Source: an uncultured Prevotellaceae bacterium | GTDB lineage: Bacteria; Bacteroidota; Bacteroidia; Bacteroidales; Bacteroidaceae | Length of the DNA: 64,000 nt | Reading direction: 5' to 3' | Assembly (NCBI GenBank): GCA_947165505.1 | Contig: CAMVAT010000014.1 | Span: forward strand, 1 to 64,000 | Part shown: piece after piece, positions 7,227-17,300 of the stretch | Position numbering within the stretch: position 1 is the stretch's first letter | Layout: each line of letters begins with the position of its first letter | Notes under the pieces: generated by a model | What the model saw: the letters and a program-made list of their open reading frames with translations, nothing else | What the model was told of the DNA's origin: nothing | Database searches by the model: none | Position numbers and translations under genes: made by a program

Positions 7227-8293
7227 TATTGGATATCTTTGAGGAACAGTGTGTTAGGAGCCTCATAGAGTTTTTTGTAGTCGGCAGCGCAGTCGAGGTG
7301 CGGAGCCGGTCCGAAATACTCTTCCTTATAATTGCGCCACAGATGGAAATAACTGATGGGATAGCGGTCCATGACGGGTTTGAGCACGCGCGTCCACCAT
7401 GTGCTGTCGGGCATGTTCTTATACCCGCACTCGGTGAGAGCGAGCAGTTTTCCGTTTTTCTTGGCAAAGGCCGAAAGGAATTCGAGGTCGGCAGTCACTT
7501 GCTTGACGAAATCCTCCTCCGTGCCCCACTGATAGGCATCCTCGCCGATGAGCGTGACGCGGTCGTTGCCCGGATAGCGTTGCAAGAAGCGCTCCTCGGT
7601 CCAGTTGCCGTCGAGGTTGGGCGAATAGCTCCAGAGCAGATTGTCAAGACCGTCGGCTGTCAGTTTGTCTTGCAGCATATTCCACAGTCCGTGATACTCC
7701 TCGTCGGTGCACAGTTTCTGCCCCCACCAGAACCACGACCCGTTGTTCTCGTGCCAGGGTCGGAAGATGACAGGTATGGGCGTCCCCTCTTCGGTCTTGA
7801 GCGACAGCAGGAAGTCTGACACACGGTTCATCCACAGTTGGAATGTCTCGTGCTTCTCGCCACCTGGCAGGATGCTTTTGACGACCACGGCAGTATCCAC
7901 GTCCCATGCGGTGCCACCGGTAAAGGGGTTGCGAGGATGCCAACTGATGGTGATGATGCCCCCGCGGTTGTAGTGATTGATGATCTCCTCGCGCATGCGA
8001 GTGAAGGGCACGCTGTCGAGGTTTTTGGCATCGCCCATCTCAATGCCTCCAAGGTCGAACCCCATGACAGCGGGGTAATCGCCCACCGTGGCGAGCACAT
8101 CACTCGAATCGCGATTCCACTCCCAGGTGAGTCCGTACATCGGGTCGTCTTGGTGTCCGGCCATGTAGCCTTTCTGTAGCAGGGCTGTCAATCTCTGTTC
8201 GAGCTGATATTCCTGATAAGCCCCATCAGACAACCTATTGACACAAGACATCGTAGCAATGGCAGACAAGGCGAATAACATGATTTTTTTCAT
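7226..8293 (-). CDS. GH26 beta-mannanase lipoprotein
   Basis: A 355-residue GH26 mannanase and close paralogue of the next gene. The signal peptide ends in a lipobox (ATMSC), with lipidation expected at Cys17. The residues after the cysteine (VNRLSDG) lack the run of acidic residues that marks surface-exported Bacteroidota lipoproteins, so a periplasm-facing location is more likely. Catalytic Glu182 (RPWHENNGSWFWWG) and Glu288 (ALTECGYK) are both present. The gene is packed tightly, one base overlapping the following GH26 start. Sequence similarity and adjacency of the two suggest a local duplication, followed by loss or gain of the lipobox. Confidence 0.92.
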   Translation of the reverse strand: MKKIMLFALSAIATMSCVNRLSDGAYQEYQLEQRLTALLQKGYMAGHQDDPMYGLTWEWNRDSSDVLATVGDYPAVMGFDLGGIEMGDAKNLDSVPFTRMREEIINHYNRGGIITISWHPRNPFTGGTAWDVDTAVVVKSILPGGEKHETFQLWMNRVSDFLLSLKTEEGTPIPVIFRPWHENNGSWFWWGQKLCTDEEYHGLWNMLQDKLTADGLDNLLWSYSPNLDGNWTEERFLQRYPGNDRVTLIGEDAYQWGTEEDFVKQVTADLEFLSAFAKKNGKLLALTECGYKNMPDSTWWTRVLKPVMDRYPISYFHLWRNYKEEYFGPAPHLDCAADYKKLYEAPNTLFLKDIQ

Positions 8294-8314
8294 GATGATA
8301 GTTCGATTAAAAAA

Positions 8315-9595
8315 TTATCTGAGGTGCATTTGTTGCAGCAACCAGTTCTCCCACTCGTCCCACTGTTCCTGATACCAGAAGTGGGCCGTCATCTGATAGA
8401 TACTGAGCGTCTTGGGTGCTGTGACCACGTTGTAGGTAGCATAGGCGGCCGTAGGCGGCACCACATCGTCGTTGTAGCCGAACGAGAACCACCCGGGGCA
8501 GGTGATGCGGCGTGCGAAGTTGACCCCGTCGTAATAGCGGGCTCCCTCCACCTTCTTCATGTCGGGTTTTTCGACACCATAGAAGTAGTGCGGCCATCCG
8601 CAAGCCACGCCCTTGAGCGCCGACTCATAGTCGCACATGGCATCGTGCACAGCACCGAAAAAAGTGATGCGCTTGTCGAGACCTGCCACGGCGAGCGAGA
8701 GGAATCCGCCCTGCGAAGAGCCGGTGACACCCACCTCACGGCCGTTCCACTCAGGCAGCGAAGCGATGAAATCGACGGCCCTGACAGCACCTGTGACCAC
8801 GCGCCGGTAATAGTTTTTCTCGGGTTGGTCGAGGTTGGTCTCCCAATAGCCATTGAGTGCCCCTTGCAGCAGGTCGTCGTACACTTTTTGCTGCATCGTC
8901 ACAGGAATGCCATGGATGCCGATCTCAAGCGTAATAGCCCCTTGCGAAGCCGTCCAGATATCGCCGCCGTATGGGCGCACACCGGCACCGGGCACCCGCA
9001 ACAAGGCAGGGTATTTCCCCTCTTTCACCGGCACGCACAGGATGCCATAGATGCGGCTTCCCGGCCGGTTGTTGACGAAGCTCACCTCATAGACATTCAC
9101 ATCCTTGGTGCAGCGCTCGGGCAGCAGTTCGCGATGCGGGTCGAGGTCGTAGGCACGTGCCTCATCGAGGGCCTTTTTCCAGAACTGGTCGAAATCAGCG
9201 GGGCACTGTGTGGCAGGTAGCAGTTTCTCGGGCGAGAACGCCGCCGTGCAAGCGCCGACATAGTCTTTTCCGCCGACATGAGCCACCACACGGAGTCGAT
9301 AGAATCCCGGAGTCTTCATGCTGCTGGTCCATTTCATCGTACCGTCTTTGAGCGTGACGTTCTGCCGTTTCACATCGGGATACATCTCTGGTCCCGCCTC
9401 GAAGTCGATGACAGCATTGTCTATGAGTGTGCCCGAGCGGAGCACATTGACCACGAAATTGGCTTTCTCGCCCGTCTGGTAATTCCAGTCTTGATGGTCG
9501 GGCGTGACGGTCACGGTGATATTATTGCCACGTATCTGCGCCATCATGGGCAGAGCGAGCAACAAGGCGAAAAGAATAATCTTATAACGTTTCAT
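8315..9595 (-). CDS. CE7-type acetyl esterase (AXE1 family) with N-terminal sandwich domain
   Basis: A 426-residue secreted carbohydrate esterase of the acetylxylan esterase/cephalosporin-C deacetylase (CE7) family. A signal peptide (1-19) precedes an Ig-like beta-sandwich region (about 25-120), then the alpha/beta-hydrolase domain from about 130. The nucleophile is Ser294 in the GxSQGG motif (GVTGSSQGGFLS), with RPYGGDIW and the C-terminal SFGYNDDVVPPTAAY segment that supplies the acid. Within this locus it most likely removes acetyl groups from acetylated gluco- or galactomannan so that GH26 and GH5 enzymes can reach the backbone. Mannan as substrate is an inference from context; the family is best known on xylan and small acetylated sugars. 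Confidence 0.88.
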   Translation of the reverse strand: MKRYKIILFALLLALPMMAQIRGNNITVTVTPDHQDWNYQTGEKANFVVNVLRSGTLIDNAVIDFEAGPEMYPDVKRQNVTLKDGTMKWTSSMKTPGFYRLRVVAHVGGKDYVGACTAAFSPEKLLPATQCPADFDQFWKKALDEARAYDLDPHRELLPERCTKDVNVYEVSFVNNRPGSRIYGILCVPVKEGKYPALLRVPGAGVRPYGGDIWTASQGAITLEIGIHGIPVTMQQKVYDDLLQGALNGYWETNLDQPEKNYYRRVVTGAVRAVDFIASLPEWNGREVGVTGSSQGGFLSLAVAGLDKRITFFGAVHDAMCDYESALKGVACGWPHYFYGVEKPDMKKVEGARYYDGVNFARRITCPGWFSFGYNDDVVPPTAAYATYNVVTAPKTLSIYQMTAHFWYQEQWDEWENWLLQQMHLR

Positions 9596-9604
9596 GGGGT
9601 ATGA

Positions 9605-9839
9605 GATAAGAGGTGAGAGGTGAGAGGTGAGAGGTGAGAGGTGAGAGGTGAGAGGTGAGAGGTAAGAGGTATGAGGTATGAGGCGTGAGCGTGTGAGCGT
9701 GTGAGTGTGTGAGCGTGTGAGTGTTTAGAGTTCTAAACTGTGTAGAACACTAAACACTAAACACTAAACACTCAACCCTAAACCCTCAACCCTCAACCCT
9801 AAACCCTCAACCCTAAACCCTCAACCCTAAACCCTCAAC
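9605..9839. repeat. Compound simple-repeat block (7- and 8-mers) with a strand switch
   Basis: The spacer between the esterase and GH26 genes is almost wholly simple repeats. From 9605 to about 9682 it is GAGGTGA heptamers, then GTGTGAGC-type octamers to about 9724. From 9747 it is CACTAAA heptamers and then alternating CCCTAAA/CCCTCAA heptamers up to the GH26 stop codon. The top strand is purine-rich on the left and pyrimidine-rich on the right. The junction contains a 10-bp inverted repeat (9719-9728 with 9764-9773). No coding potential is seen. Confidence 0.85.
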
Positions 9840-9840
9840 A

Positions 9841-11319
9841 TCACTTAAAGCTCGGCACTTGGTCGCGTGTGATGGAGATGGGCGAGTTCATCCAGTCTTT
9901 GAGGAAGTCGGCCGTGTTGTAATCACTGTTGATGTAGGGAATGCCAGTGCCGTCTTGTCCATACCAAGGCATGGCCCAGCTCCACATGGCACCGTCGGAG
10001 AGCATATTCTTCCAGCCGGGCATGGCATCACCCTCGCTGAACGCGATGATTTTCTTGCCACCGGTCATGGTGCGCAGCGTCTCAAACTGGTCGGCCAGCG
10101 AAATGTGGTAGTCGGCCGTCTTGGTGCCGTGGTAGTAGTCGCGCGAGATGATATCCACATACTCGTCGCCGGGATACCATAGGCTGTCGTCGCCGGCAGC
10201 GGGGTCGTTGGGGTCAATGCCTTCAGCGGTCCATACCCAAAGCACATTGTTGACGCCTTTCTCCTTCAGACGGTCGTAGAGCTGTTTCCACAGTTTCTTA
10301 AACTGAGCCGGTCCGTCGGCACCCCACCAGAACCAGGCCTGTCCTGAACCATCGTATTTTCCGTAGTTACCACGAGCCTCATGCAGCGGACGCCACAGCA
10401 CGGGTATCCCCTTCTCTTGCAACTGAAGCAGGTATCCGGCAATGATGTCGATATCGCGCATGGCGTGAGCATACTCCCAGCGTGCGCTACGAGTAGCGTT
10501 TTTGGGCCGGAAGTCGGTTTGAGCAGGACTGATGACATAGCTGTTGTAGTCATACTGTTGAGCCTGCGATGGCGGCACATTCCAGTGCCACATGCACGAC
10601 ACGATACCGCCGTTGCCTACCCAGTCCTCGACCACCTTCGTATTGGTATAGTCGATCCAGTTGGAGGGGTTGAGCGGTTTGCTGAAATAGAAGTGTATGA
10701 AGTCGAACGTATTGATGGCCGGGTATTTGCCTGTGAGCTGATACATGGCCTCGGCATTCTCGGTATTCCAGTTGACGTTGGCCACGGCAGCGGTGAGCAT
10801 CTTCTTTCCGAAATTCTCTTTCAGGTAATTGTAGAGTGCCACCGTCTCGGGTGTAGCGTCGGGATTGACGGGAGCCTCGGCAATGTTGAAGAGTTCGGGG
10901 TTGAAGGCATTGACGGTAATGGTAGAGAACGAGAACTTGTAGTCTTTGGCAAAGTCATAGAGCTCGTCGCGCACCGTCGGACTGAGAATCTCGACGGTAT
11001 AGGTGGTATTACCTTTCAGTTCATAGGGAATGGTGAGCAGGTTGCCGGCGGTGCTAACACCCTCGTCGATATATTCTCCGTTGATCTTGATGGTCACATG
11101 TTCGGGCACGTATATATTCTTGTCGTATGTGACGGTCAGTTGTTTGAGAGTGTCCACATCCACTGCGTCGGCAGCAGGGAACGTCGAAACCACCTGCGGT
11201 GCCTCGCCCGTAAACCGAGTGGCATCGTATCCGGGTTTTGTGCCATTGTCATCATCTCCACAGGCCACGATAGTCATCAACGCCATGGAGGCAAACATTA
11301 TGAATGAAATCTTTCTCAT
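9841..11319 (-). CDS. Surface GH26 beta-mannanase lipoprotein with Ig-like domain
   Basis: A 492-residue multidomain mannanase. The lipobox IVAC puts the lipidated cysteine at position 20. It is followed by GDDDNG, an acidic run resembling the Bacteroidota surface-export signal, so this enzyme probably faces the outside. Residues about 38-135 look like a bacterial Ig-like domain (TFPAADAVDVDTLKQLTVTY start). The GH26 domain follows from about 155, with acid/base Glu314 (RPLHEARGN) and nucleophile Glu429 (IIAFSEGD). It is more divergent from the other two GH26 enzymes than they are from each other. It lies directly downstream of the surface-binding protein gene and is the best candidate for the initial endo-attack on mannan with the GH5 enzyme. 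Confidence 0.9.
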   Translation of the reverse strand: MRKISFIMFASMALMTIVACGDDDNGTKPGYDATRFTGEAPQVVSTFPAADAVDVDTLKQLTVTYDKNIYVPEHVTIKINGEYIDEGVSTAGNLLTIPYELKGNTTYTVEILSPTVRDELYDFAKDYKFSFSTITVNAFNPELFNIAEAPVNPDATPETVALYNYLKENFGKKMLTAAVANVNWNTENAEAMYQLTGKYPAINTFDFIHFYFSKPLNPSNWIDYTNTKVVEDWVGNGGIVSCMWHWNVPPSQAQQYDYNSYVISPAQTDFRPKNATRSARWEYAHAMRDIDIIAGYLLQLQEKGIPVLWRPLHEARGNYGKYDGSGQAWFWWGADGPAQFKKLWKQLYDRLKEKGVNNVLWVWTAEGIDPNDPAAGDDSLWYPGDEYVDIISRDYYHGTKTADYHISLADQFETLRTMTGGKKIIAFSEGDAMPGWKNMLSDGAMWSWAMPWYGQDGTGIPYINSDYNTADFLKDWMNSPISITRDQVPSFK

Positions 11320-11332
11320 TGTCGTACGGTTT

Positions 11333-12568
11333 TTAATAGTTCATTGGTTCGATACGGAACTGTCCGAAACTACAGTCCACATTCCATGCTGCATCGGTAT
11401 TCGGCTGGCAGACAAACTCCAAGTTCACCCATTGGTCAGGTTCTGACGGCAGCGGTGTGTCGTTGACGGACAGCATTCTGTCGAGTGGCATACGTACGGT
11501 GACCCATTCACCATAGGTGTTGAGCAGCCCCCATTCGGCCACCGGGTCGAACTGGATACGTGGCGATCCGCCATTGAGAGTCATCAACCATCCTCCGTTC
11601 TTCTCGTGATACATATCATTGTTGCCGTAATCCTTAAAGGGAGTAGAGGCGGCAGTACATACCTCAAACTTCACATAATAGTTCTCGGGATGGGCCGAAG
11701 CATCCGGCCATCTCCAGTTAGAGCCGAATCCGGTACCGTTCCACGACCAAGGCTCCCAAGTTCCCACGAAGCGCAGGAAGTTATATCCCAGCGACTGCGG
11801 GTCGCCACTATGAGTGCCGTCGGTCACGGCTTCCTTGCCGAAGTCGGACCACCATCCCAGGTCGGCATCAAAGTTGCCGTACATCAGTTCGTCGGTCATC
11901 CTGTACGAGATGGTTTTGGTGTGCCTGCCGTCCACCTCTTCCCAAGAGAATGTGATGAGCGAATTGTCAGGACAGTCTTCGGGTATGAAGATGCTGGTGA
12001 ACGACTCGGTGCAAGAGTCGGCATGGATTTCCTCGCGATAGCCCAATTTCTCATTGGCAATGACGATGGATGCCGGACTCGTCTCGGTGGTATCGTTGAA
12101 TCCGTAGAGATCGAAATTGTCACCGTTGATCTGTGCTGAGTTTCCTTGCAGTGTAAACTCGTTCATCAGCCCCACGATTTCCACCGAAGGAATGGTGACG
12201 GGGAATTGATAGGTCAACGTTCCCTGTTCTGTCTCATATACCATCAGATTGTTGATCTCTTCGGGTATGACACGTGGGATTTTCACGTAGCTGTCTTCCG
12301 ACTCAGCATACACCTCTTTAACCTCTACGCCATTGAACGTAATCTTTTTCACATGGCTGAGGTTGGCTCCTTTGATATGGATAATCTGATTGAGTTTTCC
12401 GCCTTCAATGGGTGTAGTGTCGTCTTGTATGTCATAGATGGAATTGATGACAGGAGCCCCATTGCTGCTGAATCTGTCAGGCACCTCGTAATCGACCACA
12501 TCACTACAGGCCGTGAGAGCCAATGCAGCGAAAGCCAAGATGCCTATGTTTTTGATATTTCGTTTCAT
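11333..12568 (-). CDS. Surface glycan-binding lipoprotein (SusE/SGBP position)
   Basis: A 411-residue lipoprotein with lipobox LTAC (Cys21) followed by SDVVDYE. It occupies the slot after SusD normally held by SusE/F-like or SGBP-B glycan-binding proteins. Residues about 40-115 read as an IPT/TIG-like Ig domain (IIHIKGANLSHVKKITFNGV). A second beta-rich domain spans about 125-210. A C-terminal tryptophan-rich domain (GWWSDFG, GTWEPWSWNG, SNWRWPDA) is a plausible mannan-binding surface. There is no catalytic motif. It would hold mannan chains at the cell surface for the GH26/GH5 enzymes and the SusCD complex. The ligand is inferred from the locus. Confidence 0.82.
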   Translation of the reverse strand: MKRNIKNIGILAFAALALTACSDVVDYEVPDRFSSNGAPVINSIYDIQDDTTPIEGGKLNQIIHIKGANLSHVKKITFNGVEVKEVYAESEDSYVKIPRVIPEEINNLMVYETEQGTLTYQFPVTIPSVEIVGLMNEFTLQGNSAQINGDNFDLYGFNDTTETSPASIVIANEKLGYREEIHADSCTESFTSIFIPEDCPDNSLITFSWEEVDGRHTKTISYRMTDELMYGNFDADLGWWSDFGKEAVTDGTHSGDPQSLGYNFLRFVGTWEPWSWNGTGFGSNWRWPDASAHPENYYVKFEVCTAASTPFKDYGNNDMYHEKNGGWLMTLNGGSPRIQFDPVAEWGLLNTYGEWVTVRMPLDRMLSVNDTPLPSEPDQWVNLEFVCQPNTDAAWNVDCSFGQFRIEPMNY

Positions 12569-12611
12569 ACTAATAGATGTTTATATGACGAGTATGTGGT
12601 GAAGATTGATG

Positions 12612-14366
12612 TTAGTTCCACCCTGGGTTGTTCGAGTTGATGGCTTGGTTGACATTTATCTCGTCGGCAGGGATCGGATAAAGCAGGTTGCGCTCAGAAC
12701 GGGCCTTGTTGATGTTAGCATCGTCACGTCCGCCAATAGCATTCATAGCCTGTAGATAGATGCCCCAACGTATGAGGTCCCACCTGCGGTCACCCTCGCA
12801 GGCAAACTCTTTGGCTCGTTCTTCGATAATCAGGCTGCGCATATTGATAGCGGGAAGAACAACGTCCATCAATTTGGCATTCGAACGGGCCCTGACCTGA
12901 TTGAGGTACTTCATGGCCTCGGCGCTGTTGCCCAACTCATTCTCTGCCTCGGCATAAATCAGGAGCACGTCGGCATAACGCAAGAACGGCCAGTAAGAGT
13001 CAGGATATTCAATGGCATCGTTGGTCACGTCATCGTATTTGGTGGTAAAGGCCAGGCATTCGCTACTGGTATTGTACTGATAGGCATAGCCCAGTGCGCT
13101 GTACTGCTCATCAGGCTCCTGCACATAGTTGCCCAGCGGGTCGCGTCCTGTCACTTTTACGCTCCAGCTCTGCGGATAGAAGAAACATCCGTTGTAGTCC
13201 TCTTGGTAGTAATACCTCCACAGGTGGCGTACGCCCTTGGCCACGCGATAGTCTTCCTCGTCGAAAAGCTTGTACCAGTTGTTGGTGCATCCCACCCATC
13301 CACCTGACGAGAGGAACTGACTCCCCTGTGTATTCTTATAGCCAGAGTAGAAGGTATGCACGCCTGTACGGTAGGTATCATCGGCGCCGTTCGACTCCAC
13401 GCCCCACATCATCTCCGAAGCCATGCGGTTGGTGCGTTTCCAGAGGTCGTCATAGGCCGACAGCTCGTAGATTCCGTATTGGCCGTCGATGACCTTCTTG
13501 GCCCATTCGGCAGCTTTAGCATAGAGGGCTTGTGCGTCCATCGACTCATATCCGGCCACGGTCTGTTTCTTGAACGACATCTCCTGCGGGTCGAGATAGA
13601 TGTTCACGTCTTCGCCTTCGGTGTTTTTCGCCGTCGTATAGGGCACGCCCGTCTTCACGATTACCTCGGTGCCTTCAGGCATGGCTGCTGCGGCCATTGT
13701 GGCATACACCTTGGCCAGCAGTCCGGCTGCCGAACCAGCACTCACGTGCCCTGCTTTGTAGTTGACATCGGAGCGTGTGTACATCAAGCTGGCTGCCTGC
13801 GTGAGCATGTCGATGATATGGTTGTAAATAACTTCAACCGACTCACGGGGATGGTGGTATTCGCCAGTCTCGATGACATCGGAGTCATGATAGGGAACCG
13901 GTCCGTAGGCCCTGACAAGCAGGAAATAGGCAAAGGCCTCCTGAAAATACATTTCGCCAAGTGCATTGTTTTTGTATGCCTCGTCCACGTTGGTCATCTT
14001 AGAGATGTAGCGTTCGGCAATATTGGCATCGTTGATGAGATTGTAGGGGCCAGTCCACATTTTGTTGAGCGAACTTTCTCCCTGAAAGTTGCCGGCACCT
14101 AAGTAGCTGAAAAGCCAGTCAGGTCCGGAGATGTAGTCGGCATCGAGTTCGAGCACACGCGGAAACTCCTGCCAGCGGAACATGTCGTCGAGCCAGTTGC
14201 TGTAAACGCCTGTGACAAACATATCTACGCCCTCTTTCGAGTCGGGGATGTCATCGGGACCGATGAAGCTTTCGGGCGACTCCTCTAAGAATTTGTTGCA
14301 CGCTGACAGTCCGAACAGAGCCAACATCAGCGTGGCCAGTGATATGATATATTGTCTTGTTTTCAT
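12612..14366 (-). CDS. SusD-like outer-membrane glycan-capture lipoprotein
   Basis: A 584-residue SusD/RagB-family lipoprotein: lipobox LSAC with Cys23, then NKFLEESPES, the typical SusD start. The TPR-like helical scaffold and the characteristic C-terminal region (RYADVLLIYAEAENELG, then IIEERAKEFACEGDRRWDLIRWG) are present. It forms the lid of the SusC transporter and binds the incoming oligosaccharide at the outer face of the outer membrane. It follows susC with a 15-nt gap, as usual. Length is on the high side for SusD proteins (500-580). Mannan-type ligands are inferred from the enzymes around it. Confidence 0.95.
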   Translation of the reverse strand: MKTRQYIISLATLMLALFGLSACNKFLEESPESFIGPDDIPDSKEGVDMFVTGVYSNWLDDMFRWQEFPRVLELDADYISGPDWLFSYLGAGNFQGESSLNKMWTGPYNLINDANIAERYISKMTNVDEAYKNNALGEMYFQEAFAYFLLVRAYGPVPYHDSDVIETGEYHHPRESVEVIYNHIIDMLTQAASLMYTRSDVNYKAGHVSAGSAAGLLAKVYATMAAAAMPEGTEVIVKTGVPYTTAKNTEGEDVNIYLDPQEMSFKKQTVAGYESMDAQALYAKAAEWAKKVIDGQYGIYELSAYDDLWKRTNRMASEMMWGVESNGADDTYRTGVHTFYSGYKNTQGSQFLSSGGWVGCTNNWYKLFDEEDYRVAKGVRHLWRYYYQEDYNGCFFYPQSWSVKVTGRDPLGNYVQEPDEQYSALGYAYQYNTSSECLAFTTKYDDVTNDAIEYPDSYWPFLRYADVLLIYAEAENELGNSAEAMKYLNQVRARSNAKLMDVVLPAINMRSLIIEERAKEFACEGDRRWDLIRWGIYLQAMNAIGGRDDANINKARSERNLLYPIPADEINVNQAINSNNPGWN

Positions 14367-14381
14367 TTTTCCTACCTTAAT

Positions 14382-17300
14382 TTAGAATGTCACATTAAGT
14401 CCAAAGGTAAACGTGCGCGATGCAGGGTATGAATAAATGTCCACACCGCGTCGGCTTGAGTCGCTGCCGAAGGCATTCACGTCGGGGTCGTACCAACTGT
14501 AGTCGGTAATGGTGAATACGTTGGTGGCACCAAAAGAGAACTGGATGCGCTCCACACCTGTCGACTTGAAGGGATGATACCAGTTGTACGAGAGGTTGAT
14601 ATTCTTCAGTTTGATATAGCTTCCGTCCTCGACATAGCGGTTGCTGATGAGGAAGTTGCGCTCATAGCCCGACGAGGCCTTGGGCCATTCTGCCGCGGCG
14701 GCATTCTCGGCTGTCCATCGGTGGTCGTAGGCATCTTGCGGTATGTTGCCGATATTGCCGAGTTTGATGTCTTGCAGGTTTCCGTTGAAGAGGTCGTTGC
14801 CGTGCGAGCCTTGGAACATGAAGCTCAGATTGAAGTTCTTGTATGAGAAGTTGTTGGTCCATCCCCACACCACTTTGGGGTTGGTGTCGCCGATGATGAC
14901 ACGGTCGGCTTCGGTGATCTGTCCGTCGCCGTTGAAGTCCACATATTTGATTTCGCCTATCTTTGCCTTGACGGTGGCGGCACTGGCGTTGGTGAATTGC
15001 GGGTCGGCTCTCACTTCTGCCTCGTTGTCGTAGAATCCGTCTTCCACATAACCGAAGATGGCACCGATAGGACACCCGTTGCGCTGAATGAAGACGTTGT
15101 CGGCGCCATACCAAAGTGTGTTGGCATATTGGTCGCCATTGAGTCCGTGTATGGCATTCTTGTTGAATCCCATGTTGGCATTAAAGTTCCAGCGGAAGTC
15201 GCCAGTGCGTATCACGTCGTATGTCAGTGTCAGTTCCAGACCGTCGTTGGTCACTTCGCCCGAGTTGGTGAGCCGGTTGGAGAAACCTGTGGAACTGGGT
15301 ATCTTCACCTGCTGCAGCAGGTCATAGGTTTTCTTGTGATAATAGTCGATGGTGAACATCAGCCTGTTGTCGAAGAAGCCAAAATCAATACCAGCGTTAT
15401 ACTGGTCGGTCGTCTCCCATTTCAGTTCGGTGTCTGCCGGTCCGCGCCATGTCACGAGGGCGGCACCGCTCGAAATGCTGGAGTTGTATGGGTAGTTGGC
15501 TACGCTGGCCTGTGCAATGGTACGATAAGAACCGATACCTTGGTTACCTGTCTTACCATACGACAGTCTAAACTTCAGGTTGGAGAAGATGTTCAGGTTC
15601 TTGATGAACGGCTCGTCGGAAGCTCTCCATGCGATGGCAGCAGAAGGGAAAAAGCCCCACTTGTGCTTGTCGGTAAACACCGAGCTGCCATCGAAACGCG
15701 CACTGGCGGTGAACAAGTATCTGTCAAATAACGTGTAATTGATACGCCCTAAGAATGACGTCAGCTCAGAGTCTCCTTTGTCAGAACCGATTACCGCCTT
15801 GTCAAGTGCACGCGAGAGGTCGTTGTCCTTGGTCAGGTCGTCGGGGAAATTCTGTACTACAATATGGTTGTTGTTCCACGAACTCTTCTCGGCCACGAAC
15901 ACGGCTGTGGCGTTGAGCTTGTGGATGTCGTTGAATGTTTTGTCAAAAGTGAACATCGACTCGGCCGTAATGTGTTTCCATACGTTTGTTCCCTGGCTGG
16001 CCTTTCCGTTGATGGGCGCCTTTCCCTCCTGGGTGTGGCGGTCGTAGTAGCTGTAGCGGTGCTGGTCGCTGTAGCTCCATCCGAAGTTCTGGCGGAATTT
16101 GAGGAATGGGAACAGCTTCACCTCGAAGAAGGAGCTGCTGAACCAATTGATGGCGTCGAGTTCATCTTTGGCATTTCTCACGTATGCCGCGGGATTGGCA
16201 GCGAGCCAGTTGAGGTCGTCGGCCTGTGTGGTGTCCATGTCGGGACCGTAAGTGGGTGGGAAGAGCAGTGCCGAACGCACTACTCCGGTATTGTAATTAA
16301 GTGTGTTGGCAAATTTCGTGTAGTTGTTCGTAAAACTGGTGTTGGTACCTATCTCCAGCCAGTCATATACTTTGCGTGAAATATTGACACGCAGGGCGAT
16401 ACGCTCGTAGCCAGAGTTTTTGATGGTACCGTCTTGTTTGACATAGTTTCCTGAGAAGGAATAGTAGCCACGGTCGTCGCCGCCGCTGACGCTCAGGTTA
16501 TAGTCTTGCGACCATGCCGTCTGGAATATCTCGTCCTGCCAGTCGGCTATACCCAATTCAGTGGCGTTGCCGTATTCATCGTAGAACCAGCCGCCTTGTC
16601 TGTAGTCTTCTGGCGTACCGGTATATTTACCAGTGTTATACATAGGCCATCCGTCATTGTAGTATTGGTAGCCCCACTTGCCAGGATAAGGCAGGTTGGT
16701 GGTACGTGAACCGAGATACGTCTGGTCGTTGCCCACCTGCTCATTCTGATAAGTGGCGTAGGTGACGGGGTCGAGCATGTCGAGTTTTTTTGCGATGGAC
16801 GCCACACCCCAGTTGGCTTGCAGTTCCACCTTGGGTTTACCCGTCTTTCCGCGTTTGGTGGTGATGATGACCACACCGTTGGCTGCACGCGAACCGTAGA
16901 TGGCAGTCGCCGATGCGTCTTTCAGGATTTCGATGTTCTCGATGTCATGCGGGTTGATGAAGTTCATCGGGTTTGTCTGCTGTTCGGTGCCTGAAGCTCC
17001 GTTAGAGGGGGTACCTCCTGCTGCGAAAGGTATTCCATCGACGATGAAGAGAGGCTGTGTGCCCGTAGTGAAAGAGTTGGCACCACGCACCACGATGCTC
17101 ATGCCGCCGCCGGGAGCGCCATCGCTTTGATTGATTTGCACACCGGCTATTTTACCCTGCATGCCATGAATGAGGTCGGTAGCACCGCCTTTCATCAGGT
17201 CTTCGCCTTTAAGTTGGCTCATAGCACCCGAGAGGTCGCGCTTTTTCATCGTACCGTAGCCCACTACGACCACCTCGTCCATGACGTTGGTGTCTTCGGT

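Noticed and set aside
8324..9220. 298-codon plus-strand open frame
   Set aside because: Antisense to the CE7 esterase, which has signal peptide and active-site serine motif.
9605..9839. Possible CRISPR array
   Set aside because: Units are 7-8 nt with no spacers and no cas genes are nearby.
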